A stretch of DNA of 64,000 nucleotides, from NCBI GenBank assembly GCA_002726205.1, contig PBSL01000057.1:61952-125951 (forward strand), given 5' to 3'. Every line of letters begins with the position of its first letter. Positions within the stretch are counted from its first letter, which is position 1. Of this stretch, positions 27,135-35,645 are shown piece by piece. The notes below the pieces were generated by a model. That model worked only from the letters and a program-made list of their open reading frames with translations. It did not search any database and was not told the origin of the DNA. The translations under genes were made by a program, and so were the position numbers. Source of the DNA: Planctomycetaceae bacterium. GTDB lineage: Bacteria > Planctomycetota > Planctomycetia > Planctomycetales > Planctomycetaceae.

Positions 27135-28927
27135 TCCCTGTCGGAGCGCAGCACCGAGACGAAGGCTTTCTGGGGAATGTTGACCTGGCCGAACTGTTTC
27201 ATTTTTGCCTTGCCCTTTTTCTGCTTGTCGAGAAGCTTGTTCTTGCGGGTGACGTCGCCGCCGTAGAGCTTTGCGGTCACGTCCTTTCGGTAAGGCTGGA
27301 TTGTTGATCGTGAGATGATCGTGCCACCGATGACGCCCTGGATCGGGATCTTGAACTGGTGGCGAGGAATCGCCTCGGCGAGTTGTTCACAGTAGTGGAT
27401 CGCCCGACTTCGCGCCTTGTCACGATGAACCAGGTAGGACAGCGTGTCGACGGGTTCCTTGTTGACCAGGATGTCGACCTTCACGACGTCGGTTTCACGA
27501 TATTCCAGCGGAACATAGTCAAACGATCCGTACCCCCGCGTGATCGTCTTGAGCTTGCCGTAGAAGTCGAAGAGTACCTCCCCGAGCGGCATCTCGCTGA
27601 TCAGTTCGATCCGTCCCGTGGTCAGATAAGTCATCGTCTGACTCTCCGAGCGGTGTTCCCTGCAGAGTTCCATGACCGGTCCGACGTATTCGTCGGGCGT
27701 GAGAATCGATGCCTTGATGTAGGGTTCCGAGACCGATTCGATTGTGGCCGGGTCGGGCCAGTGGCTGGGATTGTCCACGTCGAGCGTCTTGTCATCCTTC
27801 AAGGCCACCTTGTACTTCACCGAGGGGGCCGAGATGACCAGTCCGATGTCAAATTCTCGCCGCAACCGTTCCTGGACGACGTCCAGGTGAAGCAGGCCGA
27901 GGAAACCGCAGCGAAACCCGAAACCCAGTGCCGCGGAACTGTCTTTTTCGTAGGTGAGTGCCGCGTCGTTGATCGCCAGCTTGTCCAGGGCTTTCGTGAG
28001 ATCCTGGTACTCGTCGGAGGTCATCGGATAGATGGATGAAAAGACGACCTGCCGGGCTTCCTGGTAACCGGGAATCGGCGTCGCCGCCGGGCGTTCCGGA
28101 TGGGTGATCGTATCGCCGATCTCGATGTCCCGGACACTCTTGACACCCGCCACGATGTACCCGACCTCCCCGGCACTGAGCTGCGGTTGGGGGGCATGCT
28201 TGAGCTGGTTGTAGCCCAGTTCCTCGACGGTGTAATCCCGTCCCGCGTGCATGAAGTGGATCGCGTCGCGCGGGCTCAGTGTGCCTTCCATGACACGGCA
28301 CTGGAGAATCACACCTCGATAAGGATCGAAATGGGCGTCGAAGACCAGGGCGGCAAGCGGCGCCTCGGGGTCGCCCTTGGGAGCGGGCAACTTCTCGACG
28401 ATGCCGTCAAGTACGTCTTCAATGCCAACGCCGTTCTTTGCCGAGACGGGAAGTGCCTCGAAAGGATCAAGCCCCAGGTCGGCCTCGATTTCCTCGCGGA
28501 CACGGTCGACGTCGGCGGCCGGGAGATCGATCTTGTTGATCACCGGCAGAAGTTCCAGGTCGTTCTCCAGGGCCAGGTAGAGGTTGGCGACGGTTTGCGC
28601 TTCGACCCCCTGGGAGGCATCGATGACAATCAGTGCGCCGTCACAGGCCATCAGGGAACGTCGCACTTCGTGTGAAAAATCAACGTGTCCCGGTGTGTCG
28701 ATGAGGTTGAGCAGGTAGTCCTGGCCATCCGGGGCACGGTAGTCGAGCGTGATCGAGTTGCTCTTGATCGTGATGCCCCGTTCACGCTCGATATCCATCG
28801 CGTCGAGTACCTGGTCCCGGAACTCACGCTGCGTGACCCCGTCGCAGACCTGGATCAGCCGATCGGCCAGTGTCGACTTCCCATGATCGACATGGGCGAT
28901 GATGCAGAAATTCCGAATATGCTGCAT
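27131..28927 (-). CDS. lepA: elongation factor 4 (LepA) GTPase
   Basis: 598 aa, the usual family length. G1 is AHVDHGKST, the switch region follows, G3 is DTPGHVDF and G4 is NKIDLP. The EF-G-like domains II, III and V follow, and the C-terminal LepA-specific domain is present (GVIGGTIISRSTIQPYRKDV, then KLLDKQKKGKAKMK). LepA acts on ribosomes stalled under stress and promotes back-translocation or initiation-complex remodelling. It is transcribed opposite to the PhoD-like gene and its stop overlaps that stop by four bases. The radical-SAM gene lies 39 bp upstream in the same direction. Confidence 0.98.
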   Translation of the reverse strand: MQHIRNFCIIAHVDHGKSTLADRLIQVCDGVTQREFRDQVLDAMDIERERGITIKSNSITLDYRAPDGQDYLLNLIDTPGHVDFSHEVRRSLMACDGALIVIDASQGVEAQTVANLYLALENDLELLPVINKIDLPAADVDRVREEIEADLGLDPFEALPVSAKNGVGIEDVLDGIVEKLPAPKGDPEAPLAALVFDAHFDPYRGVILQCRVMEGTLSPRDAIHFMHAGRDYTVEELGYNQLKHAPQPQLSAGEVGYIVAGVKSVRDIEIGDTITHPERPAATPIPGYQEARQVVFSSIYPMTSDEYQDLTKALDKLAINDAALTYEKDSSAALGFGFRCGFLGLLHLDVVQERLRREFDIGLVISAPSVKYKVALKDDKTLDVDNPSHWPDPATIESVSEPYIKASILTPDEYVGPVMELCREHRSESQTMTYLTTGRIELISEMPLGEVLFDFYGKLKTITRGYGSFDYVPLEYRETDVVKVDILVNKEPVDTLSYLVHRDKARSRAIHYCEQLAEAIPRHQFKIPIQGVIGGTIISRSTIQPYRKDVTAKLYGGDVTRKNKLLDKQKKGKAKMKQFGQVNIPQKAFVSVLRSDRD

Positions 28928-28966
28928 GCTGGCGGCCCTGAAGAAATCTGCGGGTGTGTGTACCGA

Positions 28967-30535
28967 TCACTCGGGGTGGACGGGTGTCTCGGAAGGTTGC
29001 CGGACGGCGGTTTTTCCTCGCTGCAGTTCCCACTTCTGGGTGTCTTCCCAGTCGGCCCGCGAGGCGACGACGTCTGCGGGTGTCGCGGCGCGGCCTCCGG
29101 AGAGCCGTGCCTGGTAGTCATCCGGTCGCGACAGGGCCTCGCTCATCGATCGTCTCAACAGGGCCTTTTTCAGGATCTGCCAGGCACCGCTGCGGTAATG
29201 CCAGGCGAACTTCAGCAGGCTCCAGAATCGCAGGTTCTTGAGGTAGACGGCCAGGTAGGCCCTGATCTGGATCCACTCGAGCTGATTGCGTGTCATGCCG
29301 GCGAACTCCATTGCGCCGCCGAGTTGTTTGTTGTACTCGTCCCAGTCGGTCGTCACCAGTCGGTAGCCGGCCTCGCCGCGAGCGGCGAGGCGACCGACTT
29401 CGGTTCCAGGGTAGGGGCACATCAATCCGATCACCGGCAGGTCGGGGTTCATTCTGACGGCCAGGTCGACGGTCTTGCGGATCGATTCGAGGGTCTCGTC
29501 GGGCTGACCGATGATGAAGAACGTGCCGAAGGGCAGGTTGGCGCGCCGCGCCGCGTCGGCTGACTCGAGAATCATTCCCAGATTGGTTCCCTTGCCGAGC
29601 GTCCTCAGTTTTTCCTCGTCTCCGGTCTCGATCCCCAGTTCGACGCGGTAGCAGCCGGCCTGTTTCATCAGTCGCAGCAGGCTCTCGTCGACGAACCGTA
29701 CGTGTGTCTGGCAGTCCCAGCGGATGCGTTTTCCCAGGCCCGAGGCGATCAACGCTTCCATCAATTCCCGCGATCGTTGCATGTCGACGGTGAACAACTC
29801 GTCGCCGAACTGCAATTCGCCGCACCCATGGTGTTCGACCAACCAGCGGATCTCCTCGACGACGTTCTCCACCGATCGGGCGCGAGCAATTCGCCCATTG
29901 TGGTTCATGCAGAAGACGCAGTTGAACGGGCAGCCGCGAATTGTCTGCAGCCAGAAAGACCTCATCGGGGGAAACAGTTCCCAGGCCGGCAGGGGCAACA
30001 GGTCCTGGTCGAGCATTCGCGGGCGGGCAGCTGTCTGGATCAGCGGGCCGCGGCTGGAATCGTCGGTCCGGTAAACGAGTCCGGTCACCCGGTTGCGGTC
30101 GTCACCACTGCGGATCGCTGCGCACAGTTCCTCGAGCGTCTGTTCTCCCTCGCCGACGATGGCGACATCGAAGCTCGAGAATTCCTCGAGCGTCTGCTGC
30201 GGCAGGGCGGTCACGTGGACGCCGCCGATGACCGTTACCGCCTGGGGCAGGACCTCCTTGATCAGCGAGGCCGTGTAGGCGGCCGGCTTGATCTCGTTGG
30301 TGAATGCGGTCAGGCCGACCACGTCGGCAGCCAACGCGGCGACGCGCGACTGGACCTGTTCGAAATCGAGACGTTCGAGTTTGGCGTCAACCACGAAGAC
30401 CTCGACGGCCGGGTCTCGTTTCAGCCAGCCGGCAAGGTAGGCCAGTCCAATCCGTCCCCAGTCGGGCCGGTCATACCATGGCTCGACGATGGCCAGTGGT
30501 GGAGGGTTGACCAGGACCACTCGTTGCGATGTCAT
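28967..30535 (-). CDS. B12-binding radical SAM enzyme
   Basis: 522 aa from MTSQRVVLVNPPPLAIVEP; the frame is open to 30580. The N-terminal domain is the cobalamin-binding Rossmann fold (VVGLTAFTNEIKPA, TVIGGVHVTALP, IVGEGEQTLEEL). The radical SAM core has the cluster motif CPFNCVFC (CxxxCxxC), later VELGIETGDEEKLRTLGKG and FGTFFIIGQPDETLESI. This is the widespread class of B12-dependent radical SAM enzymes that modify lipids, hopanoids or RiPPs, often by methylation. The C-terminal 120 residues are basic with an aromatic stretch. It lies 39 bp upstream of lepA; the substrate is unknown. Confidence 0.88.
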   Translation of the reverse strand: MTSQRVVLVNPPPLAIVEPWYDRPDWGRIGLAYLAGWLKRDPAVEVFVVDAKLERLDFEQVQSRVAALAADVVGLTAFTNEIKPAAYTASLIKEVLPQAVTVIGGVHVTALPQQTLEEFSSFDVAIVGEGEQTLEELCAAIRSGDDRNRVTGLVYRTDDSSRGPLIQTAARPRMLDQDLLPLPAWELFPPMRSFWLQTIRGCPFNCVFCMNHNGRIARARSVENVVEEIRWLVEHHGCGELQFGDELFTVDMQRSRELMEALIASGLGKRIRWDCQTHVRFVDESLLRLMKQAGCYRVELGIETGDEEKLRTLGKGTNLGMILESADAARRANLPFGTFFIIGQPDETLESIRKTVDLAVRMNPDLPVIGLMCPYPGTEVGRLAARGEAGYRLVTTDWDEYNKQLGGAMEFAGMTRNQLEWIQIRAYLAVYLKNLRFWSLLKFAWHYRSGAWQILKKALLRRSMSEALSRPDDYQARLSGGRAATPADVVASRADWEDTQKWELQRGKTAVRQPSETPVHPE

Positions 30536-30662
30536 CAGGTGGACCCGGGACGGATTTCCAGGAGACAGCCTCCGTGCCACAGGCCGTCCATCCTAGAAGC
30601 GCCTGCCGGAAGCGGTCAATCAGAGGATTGACCAGGGAAACAACGTTGCGGTTTCCGCCGGT

Positions 30663-30668
30663 TATAAT
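30663..30668 (+). promoter_or_regulatory. TATAAT -10 box upstream of the CopZ-like gene
   Basis: A perfect TATAAT lies 85 bp before the ATG at 30754. No good -35 box sits at 16-18 bp; the nearest TTGACC is 29 bp away. GGAAAC/GTTTCC (30636-30656) forms a short inverted repeat just upstream and might replace a -35 box as an activator site. Confidence 0.35.
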
Positions 30669-30753
30669 GTTCCGGTTGTCGAAACCATGCCCGGGAGCGG
30701 ACCGGCAGGTCCCGGCAGCTCGACGGCGAGGTTCACGATCCGGAGACGGCGGC

Positions 30754-31209
30754 ATGAACAAGGCGTTTGTGAAGGAAGCGGAATTCGACGGGCGGGCGTT
30801 TTGTCCCCAGTGCGGTCAGCTGGGAATTGCCGTGCTGGGGCCGACACTCGATGCCCACGTCCAATCCGAGATCCGGCCGGCGATGGGCGACTCGGGCTGG
30901 TTCTGTAACTTCGAGCGGTGCGAGGTGGCGTACTTCAACCTGTTCGAGGAGAGCGTCACCGGCGATCAGCTGGTCGGGCCGGTCTTTCCGATGGATCCGC
31001 GGGCGGCCGTCTGTGCCTGCTTCGGGCTGACGATGCAGGACATCGAGGCTGATGTCGCCGAGGGGCACCCTGGTCGGATTCGCGAGTTGTTCGAGCGGTC
31101 TCAAAGCGACGAGGCTCGTTGCCAGACAGCTGCCGCCGATGGCCGCTGCTGTCTGCAGGAGGTTCAGCGGATTTACTTTCGGCTGCTCGAGGCCGGCGGT
31201 AGTGGCTGA
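30754..31209 (+). CDS. CopZ-like Zn / [2Fe-2S] metal-binding protein
   Basis: 151 aa. The N-terminal domain has two Cys pairs, FCPQC (C17, C20) and FCNFERC (C51, C56), spaced like the zinc domain of Archaeoglobus CopZ. The second half resembles BFD / CopZ [2Fe-2S] domains: VCACFG (C87, C89) followed by Cys123 and Cys132/133. Archaeoglobus CopZ adds a C-terminal HMA copper-binding domain; that is absent here. The protein could chaperone metal or sense or transfer iron-sulfur. It lies next to a DUF1559 gene that has a Fur-box-like palindrome in its upstream region. Function is inferred from the Cys pattern and the neighbourhood. Confidence 0.7.
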   Translation: MNKAFVKEAEFDGRAFCPQCGQLGIAVLGPTLDAHVQSEIRPAMGDSGWFCNFERCEVAYFNLFEESVTGDQLVGPVFPMDPRAAVCACFGLTMQDIEADVAEGHPGRIRELFERSQSDEARCQTAAADGRCCLQEVQRIYFRLLEAGGSG

Positions 31210-31242
31210 GCCGTTGTCCGATCAGTCGATGGCTCGAGCGGG

Positions 31243-31292
31243 GACGGGAAAAGAAAACGGCCCGGATGCCAGGGAGAAGGCATCAGGGGCCG
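31243..31292 (-). terminator. intrinsic terminator of the DUF1559 gene
   Basis: On the minus strand, downstream of the stop at 31329, CGGCCCCTGATGCC and GGCATCCGGGCCG form a long stem with one bulge around an 8-nt loop. It is followed directly by TTTTCTTTT. This is the clearest Rho-independent terminator in the window. Confidence 0.7.
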
Positions 31293-31328
31293 CTTTCCGG
31301 ACGGTGACGACAGGGCACGCCGGCGGGA

Positions 31329-32324
31329 CTAGAATTCGCCGATCGACTCGTCTCCGAACCGTGTTCCCAGTGCGCGGTAAGTGTCGAGGTTGATGGACTT
31401 GCTGATCGTGCGGACGTGGCCGTCCATGAAGAGTGTGTTGACCGTTTCGGAGTGAAAACTGCGGGCGGTGACCGCAGCCCGGACGAAGGTCCCACATCCC
31501 TTGTCCTCGCGACAGGACGTGTAATCGACATCGTAGGTCTTGGTGCCGTCGTTGTGGGGGACTTTGGTGTTGGGGCCAAAAACGGTTGTGAATCCGGTCT
31601 GGTGGACGCGGCCATCCACCCACTCGGTGTGTCCGGAATTTGTCTTGAAGGATCCTCCAAGACCGGAGATGAGAGCGGGATCGGTCGGTGGGATCGGGCC
31701 ACCGGCCCCCCCGTCACGAAGGTACGGGGTGAAAGTCTTGACCTCGGAGAACGCCATGGTCTGGCTTGTGCCGTCAACGAAGTCGCGGGGTTTGAGCCGG
31801 CTGTTGGGATAGAAGGCTCCGTCGCCACCGAGGTTGCGGGACGGATCGTAGACCTGCCAACTTCCCCCGTTGAAGACATAGTTGAGCGGGTAGTACTTTG
31901 CCTCGCCGTTGGATCCCACGCGGGCCATGTCGTTGGTTTCGCTGGGACAAAGGTAGGTGTGGACACGTTGAGTCTTGACTCGTGTCTGGGGACCGTAGGA
32001 CTGGGAGAAGTCGACCAGGTCCTGCAGCGCTGCCTGCTCGAGGAACGGAAGAATCCGTGCCTGGACACTCCACTCGCCGCCGCCGGTGTTTCCCGTATTG
32101 CGATCGGCACAGATGCTCATCGGATAGAACTTGAATGACTCCTGGTAGTTGGCCAGGGCCAGCCCGATCTGCTTGAGGTTGTTCTTGCACTGGGACCGTC
32201 GTGCCGCCTCGCGGGCCTGCTGTACCGCCGGTAAAAGCAGGGCCACCAGAACTGCGATGATGGCGATCACCACAAGCAGTTCGATCAACGTGAAGCCTCG
32301 CTGCTGTTTGACTGGGATGGACAT
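31329..32324 (-). CDS. DUF1559 prepilin-type protein
   Basis: 331 aa. It opens with a type IV prepilin leader and helix: [20 protein letters not shown], so cleavage and methylation after the Gly by a prepilin peptidase is expected. The rest is the DUF1559 domain, with [20 protein letters not shown] and the C-terminal H-x9-DG-type segment [12 protein letters not shown]. Planctomycetes carry dozens of such pseudopilin-like proteins, and they are thought to form secreted or surface fibres or bind polysaccharides. A Fur-box-like palindrome precedes it and a strong terminator follows it, so it is probably a single-gene transcription unit. Confidence 0.95.
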   Translation of the reverse strand: MSIPVKQQRGFTLIELLVVIAIIAVLVALLLPAVQQAREAARRSQCKNNLKQIGLALANYQESFKFYPMSICADRNTGNTGGGEWSVQARILPFLEQAALQDLVDFSQSYGPQTRVKTQRVHTYLCPSETNDMARVGSNGEAKYYPLNYVFNGGSWQVYDPSRNLGGDGAFYPNSRLKPRDFVDGTSQTMAFSEVKTFTPYLRDGGAGGPIPPTDPALISGLGGSFKTNSGHTEWVDGRVHQTGFTTVFGPNTKVPHNDGTKTYDVDYTSCREDKGCGTFVRAAVTARSFHSETVNTLFMDGHVRTISKSINLDTYRALGTRFGDESIGEF

Positions 32325-32349
32325 GTTTGCTGGCCCGCGGAGAGCTGAA

Positions 32350-32368
32350 ATTGAGACTCAGTCTCAAT
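32350..32368. promoter_or_regulatory. perfect 19-bp palindrome, Fur-box-like operator
   Basis: ATTGAGACTCAGTCTCAAT is a perfect inverted repeat around one central base, 26-44 bp upstream of the DUF1559 start on the minus strand. Its core TGAGACT-N-AGTCTCA has the 7-1-7 form with TGA/TCA ends seen in Fur boxes of many bacteria. It overlaps the region where a -10 box would be expected. Confidence 0.55.
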
Positions 32369-32413
32369 ACATGCTAGGTGTGACACTGGAGGGCGCCTAG
32401 GGAAAGGGCCCGG

Positions 32414-32436
32414 TTTTCTCGTGAAATGCGAGAAAA
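32414..32436. other. 8-bp stem-loop between two minus-strand genes
   Basis: TTTTCTCG and CGAGAAAA form a perfect 8-bp stem with a 7-nt loop. It lies 63 bp downstream of the lipoprotein stop and 90 bp upstream of the DUF1559 start. There is no U-tract after it on either strand, but it may end the lipoprotein transcript. Confidence 0.4.
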
Positions 32437-32498
32437 TTCCCAGGCGGGTCGGGAACGCATCACGGTCCGCTGCGGCAGACCGTCGTGCCGGGTGTGGC

Positions 32499-33068
32499 CT
32501 ACTGATAGCGGAGGCGGTTGACGATTGCCGTCAGGAGGACGCGTTCCAGGGCGGGATCGCGGCCGAGGTTGATCCAGCCGGGTGGCGTTGAGCCTTCGAG
32601 GATGACGTCGAGGTCGCGTGGGCGGGGTCGATTTTCCGGGAACGTGGCGGCTCCAGGGGAGTGTCGGGTGGGTCCGCGTGGATCCTCGCGTTGCTTGGTG
32701 ACCTCGACGGCGACCTCGAAACGGCCCGCGGCGGGCGTGAGGCGGACCAGGACTTGTCGGCGAATCGGTTGCAGAGAACTTTCGAGCCGATCATTGAAAG
32801 TGACTGAATCGTGGTGCCAGGGTTCCAGCAGTCCGGCACCGGTCAGGTAGCCGGTCTGGATGGTTCCGGCGAGCCGATTTTCCTTTTCGATTGAAAAGTG
32901 GAACGCGTGGAGAACATCGACGGTTCGTTCCCAGGTCGCCTCGGTGATCGTTCCTGGAACCAGCAGCGGTGGCGTGGCGACGGCTGCCGCCGGGGGGCCG
33001 GGCAGGACCGTGCAGCCGGTTGCAGCCGCCAGCAGGACGGTCGCCAGTCGAACCGATGAACGGGGCAT
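32499..33068 (-). CDS. small putative lipoprotein
   Basis: 189 aa. The N-terminus [20 protein letters not shown] ends in a lipobox-like ATGC, so Cys19 is probably lipidated. The mature part begins with Pro/Ala-rich linker and then a compact domain with [22 protein letters not shown] and [19 protein letters not shown]. This pattern (a helix, a Lys/Asn turn, then two long strands) recurs in planctomycete lipoproteins of unknown function. The gene is divergent from xylA, with a 198-bp gap between them. Confidence 0.7.
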   Translation of the reverse strand: MPRSSVRLATVLLAAATGCTVLPGPPAAAVATPPLLVPGTITEATWERTVDVLHAFHFSIEKENRLAGTIQTGYLTGAGLLEPWHHDSVTFNDRLESSLQPIRRQVLVRLTPAAGRFEVAVEVTKQREDPRGPTRHSPGAATFPENRPRPRDLDVILEGSTPPGWINLGRDPALERVLLTAIVNRLRYQ

Positions 33069-33266
33069 GATCTCAGGTCACGGGGAGGGTGGGGATGTCG
33101 TCCCGGCCGGTCCGGATGCGCGGTAGTGTCTGGAAACCGGGTGGGTGGGGCAAGGGCAGATTGGTGCAGTCCCGGCGGCTTTCGTCGGGTCGACCGGGGC
33201 AGTACAGTAACCGGGTTCGTTGCCCGCAGCCTGTTTTTCTTCACCCCAGACAGTGGATCGCCAGCC

Positions 33267-34577
33267 ATGGAGTGTTTCCCCGAGATCGAGTCGATTGCCT
33301 TCGAGGGTCCCGGGAGTCGCAACCCGTTGTCGTTTCGCCACTACAACGCCAGCGAGGTGGTCGAGGGTCGGACGATGCAGGAGCATCTCCGTTTCAGCGT
33401 CTGCTACTGGCACACCTTCCGCGCCAACGGTTCCGATCCGTTCGGGGCCGCGACGATGCAGCGTCCCTGGGATGACGGCAGCGAGTCGGTCGAGAACGCG
33501 GTGAAGCGGGTCGAGGTGGCCTTCGAGTTCATGCAGAAACTCGGTGCCCCCTTCTACTGTTTCCACGACCGCGATGTGGCGCCCGAGGGAGCCAGCCTGG
33601 CCGAGACCAACGCGAATCTCGACCGGGTGGCCGATGCGTTGGAGGCGGCCCAGCAACGCACCGGCATCAAGCTGTTGTGGGGCACGGCCAACCTGTTCAG
33701 CCACCCGCGGTTCCTGCACGGGGCGGCCACCACCTGCAACGCCGACGTGTTTGCCTACGCCGCGGCGCAGGTCAAGAAGGCGATCGAGGTGACTCACCGC
33801 CTCGGCGGTGAGAACTACGTTTTCTGGGGTGGCCGCGAGGGCTACATGAATCTCTACAACACCGACATGAAACGCGAACTGGACCACCTGGGCCGTTTCA
33901 TGCACATGGCCGCCGAGCATGCCGACAGGATTGGTTTCGACGGGATGTTTCTCTTCGAGCCCAAGCCCAAGGAACCCACCAAGCACCAGTACGACTTCGA
34001 CGCGGCGGCCTGCCTGAATTTCATCCGTTCCTACGGACTCGAGGACCGGGTCAAGCTCAACATCGAAACCAACCATGCGACGCTGGCCGGCCACACGATG
34101 ATGCATGAACTGACCTACGCATCGATCCAGGGCTTCCTGGGCAGTATCGATGCCAACACGGGCGACTTGTTGTTGGGGTGGGATACCGACCAGTTCCCGA
34201 CCAACGTCTACCTGGCGACCCGCTGCATGCTGGTCATCCTGGCGCAGGGCGGGCTGGCGCCGGGTGGAGTCAACTTCGATGCGAAGGTTCGCCGGGAGAG
34301 CTTCGAACCGGTGGATCTCTTCCATGCACACATCGGGGGCATGGATGCGTTTGCTCGCGGGCTGAAGATTGCTGCTGCCATCCGGGCCGACGGCGTGCTC
34401 GGCGACTTCGTCTCGAACCGTTATCGCAGCTTCGATTCGGGGATCGGCAAGGAGATCGAGGCCGGCGAGGCAAGTTTCGAGGCCCTGGAGACCTACATGC
34501 TCGAGAAGGGCAATCCCGATGCCAACGAGAGTGGTCGCCAGGAGATGCTCGAGAACATCATCAACGACTACCTCTAG
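33267..34577 (+). CDS. xylA: xylose isomerase
   Basis: 436 aa, the length of class II xylose isomerases; the frame is open to 33126 but the family starts near this ATG. Hallmarks are visible in order: [12 protein letters not shown] with the catalytic His, [32 protein letters not shown] with the metal Glu and Lys, [37 protein letters not shown], and the C-terminal [13 protein letters not shown]. The tetrameric enzyme interconverts D-xylose and D-xylulose (and glucose/fructose) using two Mg/Mn/Co ions in the cytoplasm. No xylulokinase or xylose transporter is adjacent, so regulation with a pathway cannot be shown. Confidence 0.97.
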   Translation: MECFPEIESIAFEGPGSRNPLSFRHYNASEVVEGRTMQEHLRFSVCYWHTFRANGSDPFGAATMQRPWDDGSESVENAVKRVEVAFEFMQKLGAPFYCFHDRDVAPEGASLAETNANLDRVADALEAAQQRTGIKLLWGTANLFSHPRFLHGAATTCNADVFAYAAAQVKKAIEVTHRLGGENYVFWGGREGYMNLYNTDMKRELDHLGRFMHMAAEHADRIGFDGMFLFEPKPKEPTKHQYDFDAAACLNFIRSYGLEDRVKLNIETNHATLAGHTMMHELTYASIQGFLGSIDANTGDLLLGWDTDQFPTNVYLATRCMLVILAQGGLAPGGVNFDAKVRRESFEPVDLFHAHIGGMDAFARGLKIAAAIRADGVLGDFVSNRYRSFDSGIGKEIEAGEASFEALETYMLEKGNPDANESGRQEMLENIINDYL

Positions 34578-34602
34578 GCGGCCCGCGGTGGCGGTGGCGA
34601 CA

Positions 34603-34645
34603 CGGGAGAACTTCGGCATTCCGACGGGAGAACGTCGGATTCTGA
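34603..34645. repeat. imperfect 21-bp tandem repeat with hairpin after xylA
   Basis: Two adjacent copies begin ACGGGAGAAC, then TTCGGCATTCC or GTCGGATTCTG. Within them CCGACG-GGAGAA-CGTCGG folds into a short stem-loop. It lies 25 bp after the xylA stop and may serve as a transcript end; no T-run follows. Confidence 0.35.
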
Positions 34646-34861
34646 CGAATGTTCCCTGCCGGCGCGGGGTTATCTGGTAGCTCGAAAGGGCAACGGATCC
34701 GCGTCCTGCGGTGCCGACAGGCTAACTCCCCGCCCATGCCTGCCGTGCATCGTCAGGACGACGGATTTTTCCCGCCTCATCCCGTCGATGATCGACCCCG
34801 GTCGGTTGCCGAACGGACTCCGCGGGCCACAGGTTGCGGGCCATTAGACGGAGTGGAACCG

Positions 34862-35377
34862 ATGACTAGTGCGACATGTCCGTTCCCGCTTGAAGTCGAC
34901 GATTCGGCGGAACACGCCGAGAGGGTCCGTGCCGGCATCCAGTCTCGCTGGCAGGTCAGCTCGCGGATCGATGTCCAACACGATCGCGGTTACCCGGTTC
35001 TGGACCTCGGCTCCAGGGAAATCTGGGACGGTTCGGATCTGTGCCTGATCCGTGACACCCTCGTGGATCTCTGCACCGCCGGGCGCTGCCACGCGGTTGG
35101 CATTGAGATGAAATCGGTCAAGGGGATCCCGACCGGTTTTTTTGGAATGTTGCATGACCTGCACGTTGACGAGGGGGTCACCGTGCATCTGTTCGATCCC
35201 CAGCCGCACGTCTGTCGCATGCTCTGGTTTCGGACATTCTGCGAGTCCGACCAGGCCGGGGGGTTCGTGATGCACCGTGAACCCAAGCCCAATGTTGTTC
35301 CCGGCGCGTACCACTTCTGGGCCAGCCTGCGTGGAGAGGTGCCGGCCAAGGAATTCGGCCGAACCACCCCGCATTGA
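34862..35377 (+). CDS. STAS-domain-like protein
   Basis: 171 aa from the ATG that has GGAG 8 bp upstream; the frame stays open to 34649. After a short N-terminus the body follows the anti-sigma-factor-antagonist (STAS) pattern: strand YPVLDLG, SREIWDGSDLCLIRDTLVDLC, strand AVGIEMKSVKGIPTGFFGML (the position of the phosphorylatable Ser/Thr loop is VKGIPTG), strand VTVHLFDPQPHVCRMLWF. The extra C-terminal 35 residues are unusual. It could take part in partner-switching regulation with an anti-sigma kinase not in this window. It sits between xylA and citrate synthase with gaps of 284 and 268 bp. Confidence 0.55.
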   Translation: MTSATCPFPLEVDDSAEHAERVRAGIQSRWQVSSRIDVQHDRGYPVLDLGSREIWDGSDLCLIRDTLVDLCTAGRCHAVGIEMKSVKGIPTGFFGMLHDLHVDEGVTVHLFDPQPHVCRMLWFRTFCESDQAGGFVMHREPKPNVVPGAYHFWASLRGEVPAKEFGRTTPH

Positions 35378-35645
35378 CGGTCCACGCCGGTTTTTACCGG
35401 TGACCGACGATCAACAGCGGCCGACGCTTCCGGTTCCCACGAGCACCCTGCCTCGCGGTCAGCCACTCATCGGTCACAATCCCGGGATGCGAGTCTGGGG
35501 TCGTCGCAGGCCACCGATGCGGCCGAAAGCCCAACCCGGTTCGCCGGTTGAGTGGGAGGGTCGCTTGCGAAGCGAATCGCCGCTCAAGATAATGGTGATG
35601 GCCCACGGTCGTGGCTCCGGGACTTACACCAAGATCAAAGCGAGC

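Noticed and set aside
33078..34619. 513-codon minus-strand frame
   Set aside because: Antisense to xylA; no motif.
34649..34861. N-terminal extension of the STAS-like gene
   Set aside because: No Shine-Dalgarno and no domain similarity; the ATG at 34862 has GGAG at good spacing.
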